Below are positions 41,585 to 49,454 of a DNA stretch of 52,841 nt, piece by piece. Location: NCBI GenBank assembly GCA_025056735.1, contig JANWVR010000100.1:1-52841 (forward strand). The letters are read 5' to 3'. A program made the translations under genes and the position numbers. The notes below the pieces were generated by a model. The model had not been told where the DNA came from, ran no database searches, and saw only the letters and a program-made list of their open reading frames with translations. The stretch comes from Saprospiraceae bacterium (lineage in GTDB: Bacteria > Bacteroidota > Bacteroidia > Chitinophagales > Saprospiraceae). The first letter of the stretch is position 1, and every line of letters begins with the position of its first letter.

Positions 41585-43180
41585 TCAGGGTTTGCCGCCC
41601 AATCGCGTTTTGACCTTGAGGCCCATGCGCAGGGCGATGTCCTGTGTGGCCAGAAGTTTGACGGGCGCCTGTCCGCCCTGGGCAGTAGTGAAGGCAGCGT
41701 TGAGGCGCATAGAGGTAGCCTGGCGCACGCGGCTGAAGCGAGCGACGTCCATGGGAGCAAAGGTTTCGGCGCGCGCAGTGCCGATGCTAACACCGTTGGC
41801 ATTTACAGGCGGCGATTTCACCACAAAGGGCGGCGTTGCGCCGCTGAAGAGCGAGTCTAACACGCGGCCCTGGTCGTCTAAGAAGTACAGCTGCAGCGCG
41901 GCGCCGATGGGCGTGTTGTTTTCCGTAACGATCTTGAACTCAACGGCTTCGATTCGGCTGGTGTCGAAGTCGGCGAATTGCCCGAAGTTGGCGTTGATGG
42001 TCTGCTCGGCGCCGAAGTTTTCGGCGGAGCCTTCGAGGAGCAGTTCCACTTTCATGCGCAGGGCGATGGTGCTCTTGTCGGTCAGGAAGCCCACGATGCT
42101 GGGATCTTTTCGGGCGTTGGAGATGCCTGCCACCTCATAGATGAGGCGTATCGGTTGCGCGTTGAAGATTTCGGCAATGTTCGAGTTGGTGCTGTCTAAG
42201 ACGACGTGTGTCTCCTTCGTCTGGCCAATTTCGCCGGCGGCCCAGGAAGGGTAATTGAAGTCAATGCTGTCGCCGAAAAAGACGTTGCTCTTTAGTTTGT
42301 ACTCCTTGCCGTCGCGCCCGATGAAGCTCAGGTACTTGACCACCCCGCGCGTAGGGAAGCCCCAGGAATTGGTGATGGTCATGGTTACCTTTGGGTTTTT
42401 CACCTTCACATTGCCCTTAAGGTTGGTCTGGTTGATGTCAATATCAATGGTATCCAACGTGAGCGGGTACTCCGAGTAGCCCCAGTAGCCTTCCATGTAG
42501 GAGGCCGTGAAGCCCTGGATGAGGATGCCGATGCCGGCAATGCCGGGCAGGACTTCGTCAATTTTGATACGCGTGCCGTCGGGCAGGTACGCCTCGTAGC
42601 GGAATTCCAGCCGGTTGCTGTCCGAGGTCAGGGTGTAGCCTTTGAGCGGGATGGGCGGCGAAATGAACGTCTGGCGCGCCGGCACGGTGAAGGACATGGA
42701 GAACGGCTGGCCGTTTTTTGACATCTGCAGGATTTGGAAGGTACCCGTAATCGGCTGGTTGCGGGCGTTGTTGACCACCAGATTAAGGGTGCCGGTAGCT
42801 ACCTCCACGCGGCGGATGTACACCGAGTCTAAGGTGTTGAACGGATATGAGTAGAACGTATCGTTGATGGGCACCGGCACTTCCGGGAAGTTGAAGAACC
42901 GGAAAATATCCGACGCCGGTTTTTCAGCCACGTCGCCGCTGTAAAACAGCGTCATCGTCTTGTCGGGGTTGATGACAATGGTGTCGCCGCCCACCGAGTC
43001 GTTGAGGACTTTGAGCATCAGGTCTTGCATGCCAATGCGGGTGGAGAACACTGGGAAAGCGTATTCGCCGGTGCGTTCGGCGAACTCCAGGTCGTCAAGG
43101 GCCAGCTTCTGGCAGCCGGCCAGAATGCCGGCAATCACTAAGGCCTGGAGTAGGACAGGAAGGGCGTTTTTGCGCGTCAT
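41585..43180 (-). CDS. Large hypothetical lipoprotein
   Basis: A 531-residue protein with a lipobox (VLLQALVIAGILAGCQ), so Cys at about residue 23 should be lipidated. The mature protein is beta-rich, with repeated strand patterns and aromatic turns (FFNFPEVPVPINDTFYSYPF, TGTLNLVVNNARNQPITGTF, KNPKVTMTITNSWGFPTRGV, VEFKIVTENNTPIGAALQLY). I recognise no catalytic motif. It lies between two genes for barrel-like proteins on the same strand, 87 bp after one and 72 bp before the other, so a role with them at the outer membrane is plausible. Confidence 0.78.
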   Translation of the reverse strand: MTRKNALPVLLQALVIAGILAGCQKLALDDLEFAERTGEYAFPVFSTRIGMQDLMLKVLNDSVGGDTIVINPDKTMTLFYSGDVAEKPASDIFRFFNFPEVPVPINDTFYSYPFNTLDSVYIRRVEVATGTLNLVVNNARNQPITGTFQILQMSKNGQPFSMSFTVPARQTFISPPIPLKGYTLTSDSNRLEFRYEAYLPDGTRIKIDEVLPGIAGIGILIQGFTASYMEGYWGYSEYPLTLDTIDIDINQTNLKGNVKVKNPKVTMTITNSWGFPTRGVVKYLSFIGRDGKEYKLKSNVFFGDSIDFNYPSWAAGEIGQTKETHVVLDSTNSNIAEIFNAQPIRLIYEVAGISNARKDPSIVGFLTDKSTIALRMKVELLLEGSAENFGAEQTINANFGQFADFDTSRIEAVEFKIVTENNTPIGAALQLYFLDDQGRVLDSLFSGATPPFVVKSPPVNANGVSIGTARAETFAPMDVARFSRVRQATSMRLNAAFTTAQGGQAPVKLLATQDIALRMGLKVKTRLGGKP

Positions 43181-43267
43181 AAATCTGTCAGGGATGTGGT
43201 TGGGTGAAGAAAATGCGGTTTCGGGAATGCTGGTAAAGGAGCGGCTGAAGGCGCATCCTTAAGGCGT

Positions 43268-44161
43268 TTAGAAGCCAAAGCCAATAGAGAATTGCCATAA
43301 AATGTTGTGGTCGTGGTCGTTGCGGAAGACCTGCTGGCCGTTGTTGGTCTGGCTTTTGGCCAGATCGCCCGCTTCGTTGGTAATGTCGGCCAACCCGTAC
43401 TGAAAGCGCACGCCGAAAAAGAGCGAGCGGCTCATGTAGTACGACACGCCGCCCACAAGGCCATAGTCTAAGGCTTTATAAAGTTTGCCGCTGCCCTCCG
43501 GATGGTCAAAATAGGCGCCCATGGTTTTGGGCAACTCCACCTGGCGGCCGTCCACCTGTACGTTTACCTTTTCGCCAAAGTCGCCGCCGCTGATTTTATC
43601 CTTGCGGTAGTTGTGTTGCAGGTTGAACTCTAAGTCGGGTACCGTATTGCCCAAAGGCACCGTGCGCCCGCCCGTGAAGATGAGCGAGCCCTCACCGATG
43701 GATTGCACCAGCAGCCCCCCATACACACCGGCGGAAAACTCCAGGTCTTTCCAGCGGGCATATGCCAGCACCGGCAAGTCAATATAGACGTTTTGCAGAT
43801 TGATGAAATAGCGCGAGTCTCCACGCGCCTCTGTAAAGCCGGCGCTGTGTCGGAACAGTCGGTATGAGGGCCCGTCAAAAGTGTACTTTGCGCCGCGCCG
43901 CGAGTAAATGAGTTCGCCGCGCAGGCCAAAAGCGTCGGTGAACGAATAGCCGAGGCCCATGCCGAGGTGGAAGCCCGTTACGTTGCGCCAGGTCTCTAAG
44001 TTGTTGCCGTTGGCGTCCGTCTCCGAAGGGCCGGCGATGCGCGCGGCATTCAAGCCCACTTTAAAACTCGTGCGCAGCTGCCCCCAGGCGGGTGCAATGC
44101 TGCCCCCCAAAACCGCTGCAAATGCGATAAGCCCGATTTTTTTGGAAAAAAATGTCTGCAT
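43268..44161 (-). CDS. Outer-membrane beta-barrel protein (PorT-like type)
   Basis: A 297-residue barrel protein. I chose the ATG at 44161, preceded by the purine-rich AAAAAGGAAG, because it begins with the signal peptide KKIGLIAFAAVLGGSIAPAW. The longer frame before it has no export signal. Barrel strands are visible: TSFKVGLNAARIAG, GFHLGMGLGYSFTDAFGLRG, ELIYSRRGAKYTF, YIDLPVLAYARWKDLEFSAG, VYGGLLVQSIGEGSLIF, LVGGVSYYMSRSLFFGVRFQ and the end LWQFSIGFGF with terminal Phe. It resembles the small PorT/OMP_b-brl_2 barrels common in this phylum. A -7 element lies about 60 bases upstream. Confidence 0.84.
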   Translation of the reverse strand: MQTFFSKKIGLIAFAAVLGGSIAPAWGQLRTSFKVGLNAARIAGPSETDANGNNLETWRNVTGFHLGMGLGYSFTDAFGLRGELIYSRRGAKYTFDGPSYRLFRHSAGFTEARGDSRYFINLQNVYIDLPVLAYARWKDLEFSAGVYGGLLVQSIGEGSLIFTGGRTVPLGNTVPDLEFNLQHNYRKDKISGGDFGEKVNVQVDGRQVELPKTMGAYFDHPEGSGKLYKALDYGLVGGVSYYMSRSLFFGVRFQYGLADITNEAGDLAKSQTNNGQQVFRNDHDHNILWQFSIGFGF

Positions 44162-44222
44162 CTTCCTTTTTAAATACGTGTACTTTCTGTCCACCCGCTG
44201 CTTGCGGCTGGCGCTTTTTGGG

Positions 44223-44230
44223 CAAAAGTA
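44223..44230 (-). promoter_or_regulatory. -7 promoter element of the envelope gene group
   Basis: Minus-strand TACTTTTG matches TAnnTTTG, giving a leader of about 55 bases to the start at 44161. Confidence 0.45.
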
Positions 44231-44258
44231 AGCCTTGCCGGAAACGTGGCGAGGGTTT

Positions 44259-45281
44259 TTAGATTTGGGCAGTCGCGTAATGCTGTAGGAGCGCCCAATA
44301 CTGCCGCGCTGTTTGCTCCACTTCAGGGGCTGGTTCTTGCGCCCACTGGAGCAAGGCGATTTTGAGCCGTACGTTGGCCCGGTAGGTTTTGAAGTAGTGG
44401 AAGATGCGCTCGTCCTCGGCGCTTTCGATGCAGGGCCAATGGCGCTGGTAGGCACTCATAAATGCCTGTGCCAGAGGCGTATGTCCGCGGGCTTCCAAGT
44501 CCATGGCTAAGAAGGCCAGTTCGTTCAGGACGTCCAGCTGGCGCAGGTGCGGGCTGAATTCAATGCAGTCGAACACCACGGGCCCACCAGGCATCAGGAA
44601 GATGTTGCGTGCGTGAAGGTCGCCATGGCCATCCACCCAGAAGCCGTTGCGGGCGCGCTCGTCTAAGCGGTGTTGATGAGCCTCTATGAATTGGCGTTCC
44701 TGCTGTCGCCAGGCGTCGAAGCGGGCAGAGGCCTCGTTGCCGAAGAGCTGCCGGGCGGTGGGCTCTAAGGCGAAGAGGTCTTCAAAGTCGGCCCGGTATT
44801 CGTCGGGCGTTTCGCCCGGGGCGTCGGCAGCCGTCAGCACATGTTTGCGGTGGAATTGGGCCAATTGCCTGGCCAGCGCTTCCAGGTCGCGGTGCTCGAC
44901 GGCATTTTGGGTCAGCAAGCGGTCCATCTGGCGGCTGTTGTCTAAGCGGTGCATCCACACAGCGTATTCCAAGAGCGGCGCCTCTGGGCGGTAGGAGCCG
45001 ATGGCCGGCGCGCCGCTTTCATCGGGTTGTATGGCTAAGACGTCTAAGTACAGTTCCGGCGCCAAACGGCGATTGAGGATGACTTCCTGCTGGCAATAGT
45101 AACCGCGTTGTTCCAGCGTACTAAAGTCTAAGAAGGATAGCCGTACGGGTTTTTTAATCTTGAAGGCATACGTCGGAGCGAGCAGCACCCAGGAGATATG
45201 CGTTTCGATGACCTGTGCGGGGCCTTTTGGGCCCGGGTAGGCACTTCGGGCGGCGATGTCGTAGATTTGCTCGGTGGTCAT
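44259..45281 (-). CDS. Aminoglycoside phosphotransferase-like kinase
   Basis: A 340-residue protein with the protein-kinase-like fold of aminoglycoside phosphotransferases. The Brenner motif is WVDGHGDLHARNIFL with the catalytic Asp, followed by VVFDCIEFSPHLRQLDV with the metal-binding Asp. The N-terminal part (HISWVLLAPTYAFKIKKPVR) has the lysine of the nucleotide-binding lobe. In many bacteria this domain is the first half of a bifunctional protein whose second half is a P-loop ATPase. Here the two are separate genes with a DUF5995 gene between them. The substrate is unknown and antibiotic resistance should not be assumed. It is third in the operon, 26 bp after DUF5995. Seven CTTAG pentamers lie on the coding strand. 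Confidence 0.83.
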   Translation of the reverse strand: MTTEQIYDIAARSAYPGPKGPAQVIETHISWVLLAPTYAFKIKKPVRLSFLDFSTLEQRGYYCQQEVILNRRLAPELYLDVLAIQPDESGAPAIGSYRPEAPLLEYAVWMHRLDNSRQMDRLLTQNAVEHRDLEALARQLAQFHRKHVLTAADAPGETPDEYRADFEDLFALEPTARQLFGNEASARFDAWRQQERQFIEAHQHRLDERARNGFWVDGHGDLHARNIFLMPGGPVVFDCIEFSPHLRQLDVLNELAFLAMDLEARGHTPLAQAFMSAYQRHWPCIESAEDERIFHYFKTYRANVRLKIALLQWAQEPAPEVEQTARQYWALLQHYATAQI

Positions 45282-45307
45282 GTGAGGGCGTGCTGCGCGG
45301 GCGGTCT

Positions 45308-46003
45308 TTATATGAGTTCTTCCAGCATCAGCCTGCGTCCGCGCTTAAGCACGCGGGACTCCTGGATGCGGCAGATGTTTTCGCGCTGGTGGTCGTCGTT
45401 GGCTTCGAGGAGCTGCCTGGCGACGAGCCATACTTCGGTGCGCCAATTGCGAATGAGTTGGGCGAGGAGCCATTCGTCCGTGCGGCCCATGAGGCGGTCT
45501 ATGAGGGCCATGGCGACGGCGCGCGGTTCGATGATGCTGTCTTGTACGGCGTCAATCGTTTCGGCAATGACGCGGTTGACGGTCTCGTGGTCTTCGCGGC
45601 GTCGTTGGCGTGCGGTTTCGTCGGCGGTAGGCCACTCGTCGCGCAGGCACTCGTAGAGGGCCAGCGGCAGGTCGTAGTTGATATGGGCGTTGATGCCCAG
45701 TAGCAGGCGTTGCAGGATGTGCAGACGCCTGTGGCAGGTGGCGTCGTGCACCTGTTTCCACACGGCGGGCGTCTGGTCGCTTTGCCCGTCATAAAGTTGT
45801 AAGGCGTCGTAGTAGTAGTCGGCGAAGCGTAGCATGAGGCGCTCCACCCAGGCGGCATCGTGGAAGCGTCCGTCAGCAATGGCCTTTACCATATTGGCGC
45901 TCATCATACTGTAGCAGCGCTGGAAGTGGCAACGCTGGTCGCCCTTTCGTTCCCAGGCGGAGGCCTGGGCGTTCATGCGGTCGAGCAGGTCGTGCATAGG
46001 CAT
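45308..46003 (-). CDS. DUF5995 family protein
   Basis: A 231-residue soluble helical protein. It carries the family pattern: CYSMMSANMVKAIADGRFHD near residue 30, AAWVERLMLRFADYYYDAL, VWKQVHDATCHRRLHILQRL, and LLLGINAHINYDLPLALYEC, whose N-A-H-I-N-x-D-L core I associate with DUF5995. A second helical half follows (DHETVNRVIAETIDAVQDSI, ARQLLEANDDHQRENICRI). No enzyme activity is known. It lies 3 bp after the P-loop kinase gene and 26 bp before the phosphotransferase-like gene, so it shares their transcript. Confidence 0.8.
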   Translation of the reverse strand: MPMHDLLDRMNAQASAWERKGDQRCHFQRCYSMMSANMVKAIADGRFHDAAWVERLMLRFADYYYDALQLYDGQSDQTPAVWKQVHDATCHRRLHILQRLLLGINAHINYDLPLALYECLRDEWPTADETARQRRREDHETVNRVIAETIDAVQDSIIEPRAVAMALIDRLMGRTDEWLLAQLIRNWRTEVWLVARQLLEANDDHQRENICRIQESRVLKRGRRLMLEELI

Positions 46004-46006
46004 ATG

Positions 46007-46507
46007 TCAGTAAGCGTACTTGCGAACGGCACTCAGCAAGTCGTCTGGGGTTGCGTCGTCGGCCTGCAAAGAAAGGTGTGGGTCGGCGATGTCTTCCCAT
46101 TCGTTGCGCAGTTTTTCATAGACTTCGTAAGTGGCCTCGCTGTCCGGGCGCGGATGGCTCAGCCGTTGGCGGGCTGTGGCATCGCGGAGGCGCAACTGCA
46201 CCCACCGGCATTCGGCGCCGCATTCGGCAGCTGCGCGCCGGAAAGGCTCGCGCAGGGCTTCGCGCTCGAGCACGCTGTCCATGACCACATCGCGCCCCGC
46301 GCTCAGCGCTTGACGCACGCGCGCAAGCAGCGCTTCGTACACGCGCTGCTTGGCTTCCGGCGTGTACTGGCCGCGCAAACCCAGCTCGGCGCGCACCTCG
46401 TCGCTGTTGAGGTGTACAGCGCCGTAGCGCTCGGCATACCTTCGAGCCAGGGTCGTCTTGCCCGTGGCGGGTAAGCCGGTGATGATGAGAAGAGTAGGTA
46501 ATTTCAT
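46007..46507 (-). CDS. P-loop kinase (AAA_33-like)
   Basis: A 166-residue ATP-binding protein. I chose the ATG at 46507, giving MKLPTLLIITGLPATGKTTL with the Walker A motif starting at residue 11. It continues HLNSDEVRAELGLRGQYTPE, a typical nucleotide or small-molecule kinase string, then GRDVVMDSVLEREALREPFR in place of Walker B, and CRWVQLRLRDATARQRLSHP with the lid arginines. The domain usually forms the C-terminal half of a bifunctional phosphotransferase/ATPase. Here it is the first gene of a three-gene operon that also encodes the phosphotransferase-like half. Divergent from the penicillin acylase gene. Confidence 0.84.
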   Translation of the reverse strand: MKLPTLLIITGLPATGKTTLARRYAERYGAVHLNSDEVRAELGLRGQYTPEAKQRVYEALLARVRQALSAGRDVVMDSVLEREALREPFRRAAAECGAECRWVQLRLRDATARQRLSHPRPDSEATYEVYEKLRNEWEDIADPHLSLQADDATPDDLLSAVRKYAY

Positions 46508-46592
46508 AAAAGTATTTCTTGCTTTTACACACCACCTCTGAGCGTCTTGTGGCAAATGTATGAGTATGCGCCTACCTTTTGAACAGACGCTC

Positions 46593-46600
46593 TACCTTCG
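46593..46600 (+). promoter_or_regulatory. -7 element directly before the penicillin acylase start
   Basis: TACCTTCG ends 4 bases before the ATG at 46605, so the transcript should have almost no leader. Confidence 0.45.
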
Positions 46601-46604
46601 CCCC

Positions 46605-49040
46605 ATGCGAGGATTATGGTTTGCTTTGTCGTTAGCGCTCACGGGGGGCTTAGTGTGGTTGTTGCACACGCCCATTCCGGCGGGCCAGCAGCGCATTCCG
46701 GCGCTGGGCAGTTTTTTCAATCCCTTTAGTGGTTTTTGGCGAAATGCCGAACCGGCTGAGGGGCCACAGATGCCTGCCGAAGTTCGGCTATCGGGCTTGC
46801 GCGGTCGGGTAGAAGTGGTCTATGACGACCGGCTGGTGCCGCACATTTTTGCCGAACACTTAGAGGACGCTCTGCGTGTCCAGGGCTACGTTACAGCCCA
46901 GCACCGGCTGTGGCAGATGGACTTAGCGGCCCGCCGGGCAGCAGGCCGCCTGTCGGAAGTGCTGGGCGAACGGACGCTGGAGCTGGATCGCCTGACCCGT
47001 AGGCGCGGCCTTCCGTATGCCGCCGAGAACGCCTTGCGCGGCTGGCGACGCTCCGCAGAGGGCATGCGCTTGCTGGAGGCGTATTGCGCCGGCGTGAATG
47101 CCTGGATAGAACAGCTCAAGCCCGCCGACTATCCGCTGGAATTCAAACTCTTAGGTTATGCGCCCGAGCCCTGGTCGCCGCTGAAAACAGCCCTCATTGT
47201 GGAAAACATGGCCGAAACACTCTGCGGCGGCGAAAACGACCAGCTCGCCACAGCGGCGCTAGAGGCGCTTGGGCGTGCCACCTTCGACCAGCTCTACCCG
47301 GAGTGGAATCCGCGCCAGCAACCCATCGTGCCGGATACCGGGCAATGGCGCTCCATTCGCGGAACGCTGAACCCTGCCGCGCCGCCAGGCCGCGACAAAC
47401 GCCTGTCGGCCTGGCCCATCGAAGAAGAGTACATCCGGGGCTCCAACAACTGGGCCGTAGCGGGCGCCAGGACGGACAATGGTGCTGCCTTCCTGTGCAA
47501 TGACCCCCATCTGACGCTGTCGTTGCCATCCATCTGGTTCCAGCTGCAGCTGCATACGCCAGAGATGAACTGCTATGGCGTTTCCCTGCAGGGCGTGCCG
47601 GGCATTATCATCGGTTTCAATGAACACGTGGCCTGGGGCGTTACCAACGGAGGGCACGATGTAGCCGACTGGTACCGCGTGCAATGGGCCGATGCGGGGC
47701 GCACGCGCTATGTAGTGGACGGCCAGGAGCAACCCGTCGAGTGGCGCGTGGAGACCATCGGCATTCGAGGCCGCGCACCCCTGCTCGACAGCGTGCGCTA
47801 CACCCGCTGGGGGCCGATGACCTATGACCACCAACCCGACCATCCGCTGCACGACTGCGCCTTCCGATGGGTAACTCACGACGAACCCGACCCCAGCGAA
47901 ATGCGCTCGTTCCTCTTCCTCAACTTAGCCAAAACCTACGACAACTACCGCGAAGCCATCGCGCACTACGAGGCGCCGGCGCAAAACTTCGTCTTCGCTA
48001 CGCGCAGCGGCGAAGTCGCCATCACTGTCCAGGGCAAATTGCCGGCCCGTCGCTATGAGCAGGGCCGCTTTGTGCTCGACGGCAGCCAGAGCGCCAGCGC
48101 CTGGCCAGGCTTCATCCCCAACGAACACCTGCCCGCCCAACGCTCGCCCACCCGTGCCTTCGTCTTTTCGGCCAACCAGCACTCGACCCCTCCTTCTTAT
48201 CCCTACTACTACACCAGCCGCGACTTCGACGACTACCGGGGCCGACACCTCTACGACCGCCTGAATGCCCTGCAACGCGCCAATGCCGACAGCATGGCCA
48301 GCATTCAGCAGGACAACTTCAGCCAACGCGCCGCCGACGCCCTACCCGCGCTGTTGCGCCTACTCGACCGCAACGCTCTCAATGCCCAAGGCCAACAGTG
48401 GGCCGCCGAACTGGAACGCTGGGACTACCGCTACGAAGCTACCTCCACCGCTGCGCCGCTCTACGAGGTGTGGTTCGACACCTGCTACCTGCGCACCTGG
48501 GACGAAATGCTGGACTCCACCGGCGAAAAACAAACCCTCCTGCTGCCCGAGCGGTGGCGTTTTATCGAACTGCTGGACAAAGACCCTACCAACGCTTTCT
48601 TCGACCGCCAGGACACGCCGCAGCGCGAAACGGCTCGCGACATCGTTACCGACGCTTTCCGGTGCATGCAGGCATTTTTTGAAAAAAATCCGGAAAAACG
48701 CACCATGTGGGCCAAGTTTCGCCCGGTAAGTATCCGGCATCTGGCCCAAATAGAGGCCCTGAGTCGAAATGTAGAGGTGGGCGGCCACAACACTGCGCTA
48801 AATGCGCAGACGCGCACACATGGGCCGTCATGGCGTGTTATTGTGGAACTCAGCCCGGACACGGTGCGCGCTCGCGGCGTCTATCCGGGCGGCCAGTCGG
48901 GCAACCCCGGTAGCCGCTTCTACGACAATTTGCTCGACACATGGGCGAAGGGCCGCTACCACGATTTGTTTTTCTTAAAAACGCCTGAGGAACTGCCCGA
49001 AGCGCATTTGTTTACCCGCCAAACGCTGTTGCCGCGATGA
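46605..49040 (+). CDS. Penicillin acylase family N-terminal nucleophile hydrolase
   Basis: An 811-residue Ntn hydrolase that would cleave an amide such as an acyl-homoserine lactone or related N-acyl compound. I chose the ATG at 46605, where a hydrophobic signal or anchor begins (MRGLWFALSLALTGGLVWLL). The alpha-chain region contains VEVVYDDRLVPHIFAEHLED and RLWQMDLAARRAAGRLSEVL. The autocleavage site is RGSNNWAVAGART, with Ser280 as the new N-terminal nucleophile of the beta chain. Downstream are AFLCNDPHLTLSLPSIWFQL, AWGVTNGGHDVADWYRVQW and YPGGQSGNPGSRFYDNLLDT, all typical. The last 4 bases overlap the next gene (ATGA). A role in quorum-signal breakdown is possible but not shown. Confidence 0.9.
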   Translation: MRGLWFALSLALTGGLVWLLHTPIPAGQQRIPALGSFFNPFSGFWRNAEPAEGPQMPAEVRLSGLRGRVEVVYDDRLVPHIFAEHLEDALRVQGYVTAQHRLWQMDLAARRAAGRLSEVLGERTLELDRLTRRRGLPYAAENALRGWRRSAEGMRLLEAYCAGVNAWIEQLKPADYPLEFKLLGYAPEPWSPLKTALIVENMAETLCGGENDQLATAALEALGRATFDQLYPEWNPRQQPIVPDTGQWRSIRGTLNPAAPPGRDKRLSAWPIEEEYIRGSNNWAVAGARTDNGAAFLCNDPHLTLSLPSIWFQLQLHTPEMNCYGVSLQGVPGIIIGFNEHVAWGVTNGGHDVADWYRVQWADAGRTRYVVDGQEQPVEWRVETIGIRGRAPLLDSVRYTRWGPMTYDHQPDHPLHDCAFRWVTHDEPDPSEMRSFLFLNLAKTYDNYREAIAHYEAPAQNFVFATRSGEVAITVQGKLPARRYEQGRFVLDGSQSASAWPGFIPNEHLPAQRSPTRAFVFSANQHSTPPSYPYYYTSRDFDDYRGRHLYDRLNALQRANADSMASIQQDNFSQRAADALPALLRLLDRNALNAQGQQWAAELERWDYRYEATSTAAPLYEVWFDTCYLRTWDEMLDSTGEKQTLLLPERWRFIELLDKDPTNAFFDRQDTPQRETARDIVTDAFRCMQAFFEKNPEKRTMWAKFRPVSIRHLAQIEALSRNVEVGGHNTALNAQTRTHGPSWRVIVELSPDTVRARGVYPGGQSGNPGSRFYDNLLDTWAKGRYHDLFFLKTPEELPEAHLFTRQTLLPR

Positions 49041-49396
49041 GAAACTTTCATTTAGTGCATGCTACTACTTTTAGCACGGGCTTGCTCTTGGCCGCCGGCC
49101 TGCCGTGGTGGATGACGGCCGTCTTCGGGGCGCTGGCGGGCTGGCTGTGGGCTAAGAGCAATGGCCAGGGCTTTTGGGGCGGCTTTGTGGGCGCCCTGCT
49201 GCTGTGGCTGATATTCGCGGTAGTGCGCGACGTGGATAACGAAGGTATCCTCTCGACGCGCATGGGCGCGCTGTTTATGGGGCTACCGCGTTGGGGCGTG
49301 CTGGGCATTACGGGGCTGCTGGGCGGCCTTTTGGGCGCCACGGGCGCGCTCACGGGCTATCGGGCGCGGGTGTGGTGGCAGGCGAAACAAGCATAA
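49037..49396 (+). CDS. Small hypothetical membrane protein
   Basis: A 119-residue protein with three or four hydrophobic helices (LLLAAGLPWWMTAVFGALAG, FWGGFVGALLLWLIFAVV, LGITGLLGGLLGATGALTGY), a charged loop (RDVDNEGILSTRMG) and a basic tail. It overlaps the acylase gene by 4 bp and is likely made from the same transcript by translational coupling. I recognise no family. Its location suggests an inner-membrane protein. Confidence 0.75.
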   Translation: MRNFHLVHATTFSTGLLLAAGLPWWMTAVFGALAGWLWAKSNGQGFWGGFVGALLLWLIFAVVRDVDNEGILSTRMGALFMGLPRWGVLGITGLLGGLLGATGALTGYRARVWWQAKQA

Positions 49397-49454
49397 CAAA
49401 CCGCCGCCCACAATTCGGCGATACTGGCGGCATTCTATGGTAACACCCTGACGG

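Noticed and set aside
44259-45281. Antibiotic resistance gene
   Set aside because: The fold is shared with many kinases. The domain is the type usually found in a bifunctional housekeeping protein, and no mobile element or resistance context is present.
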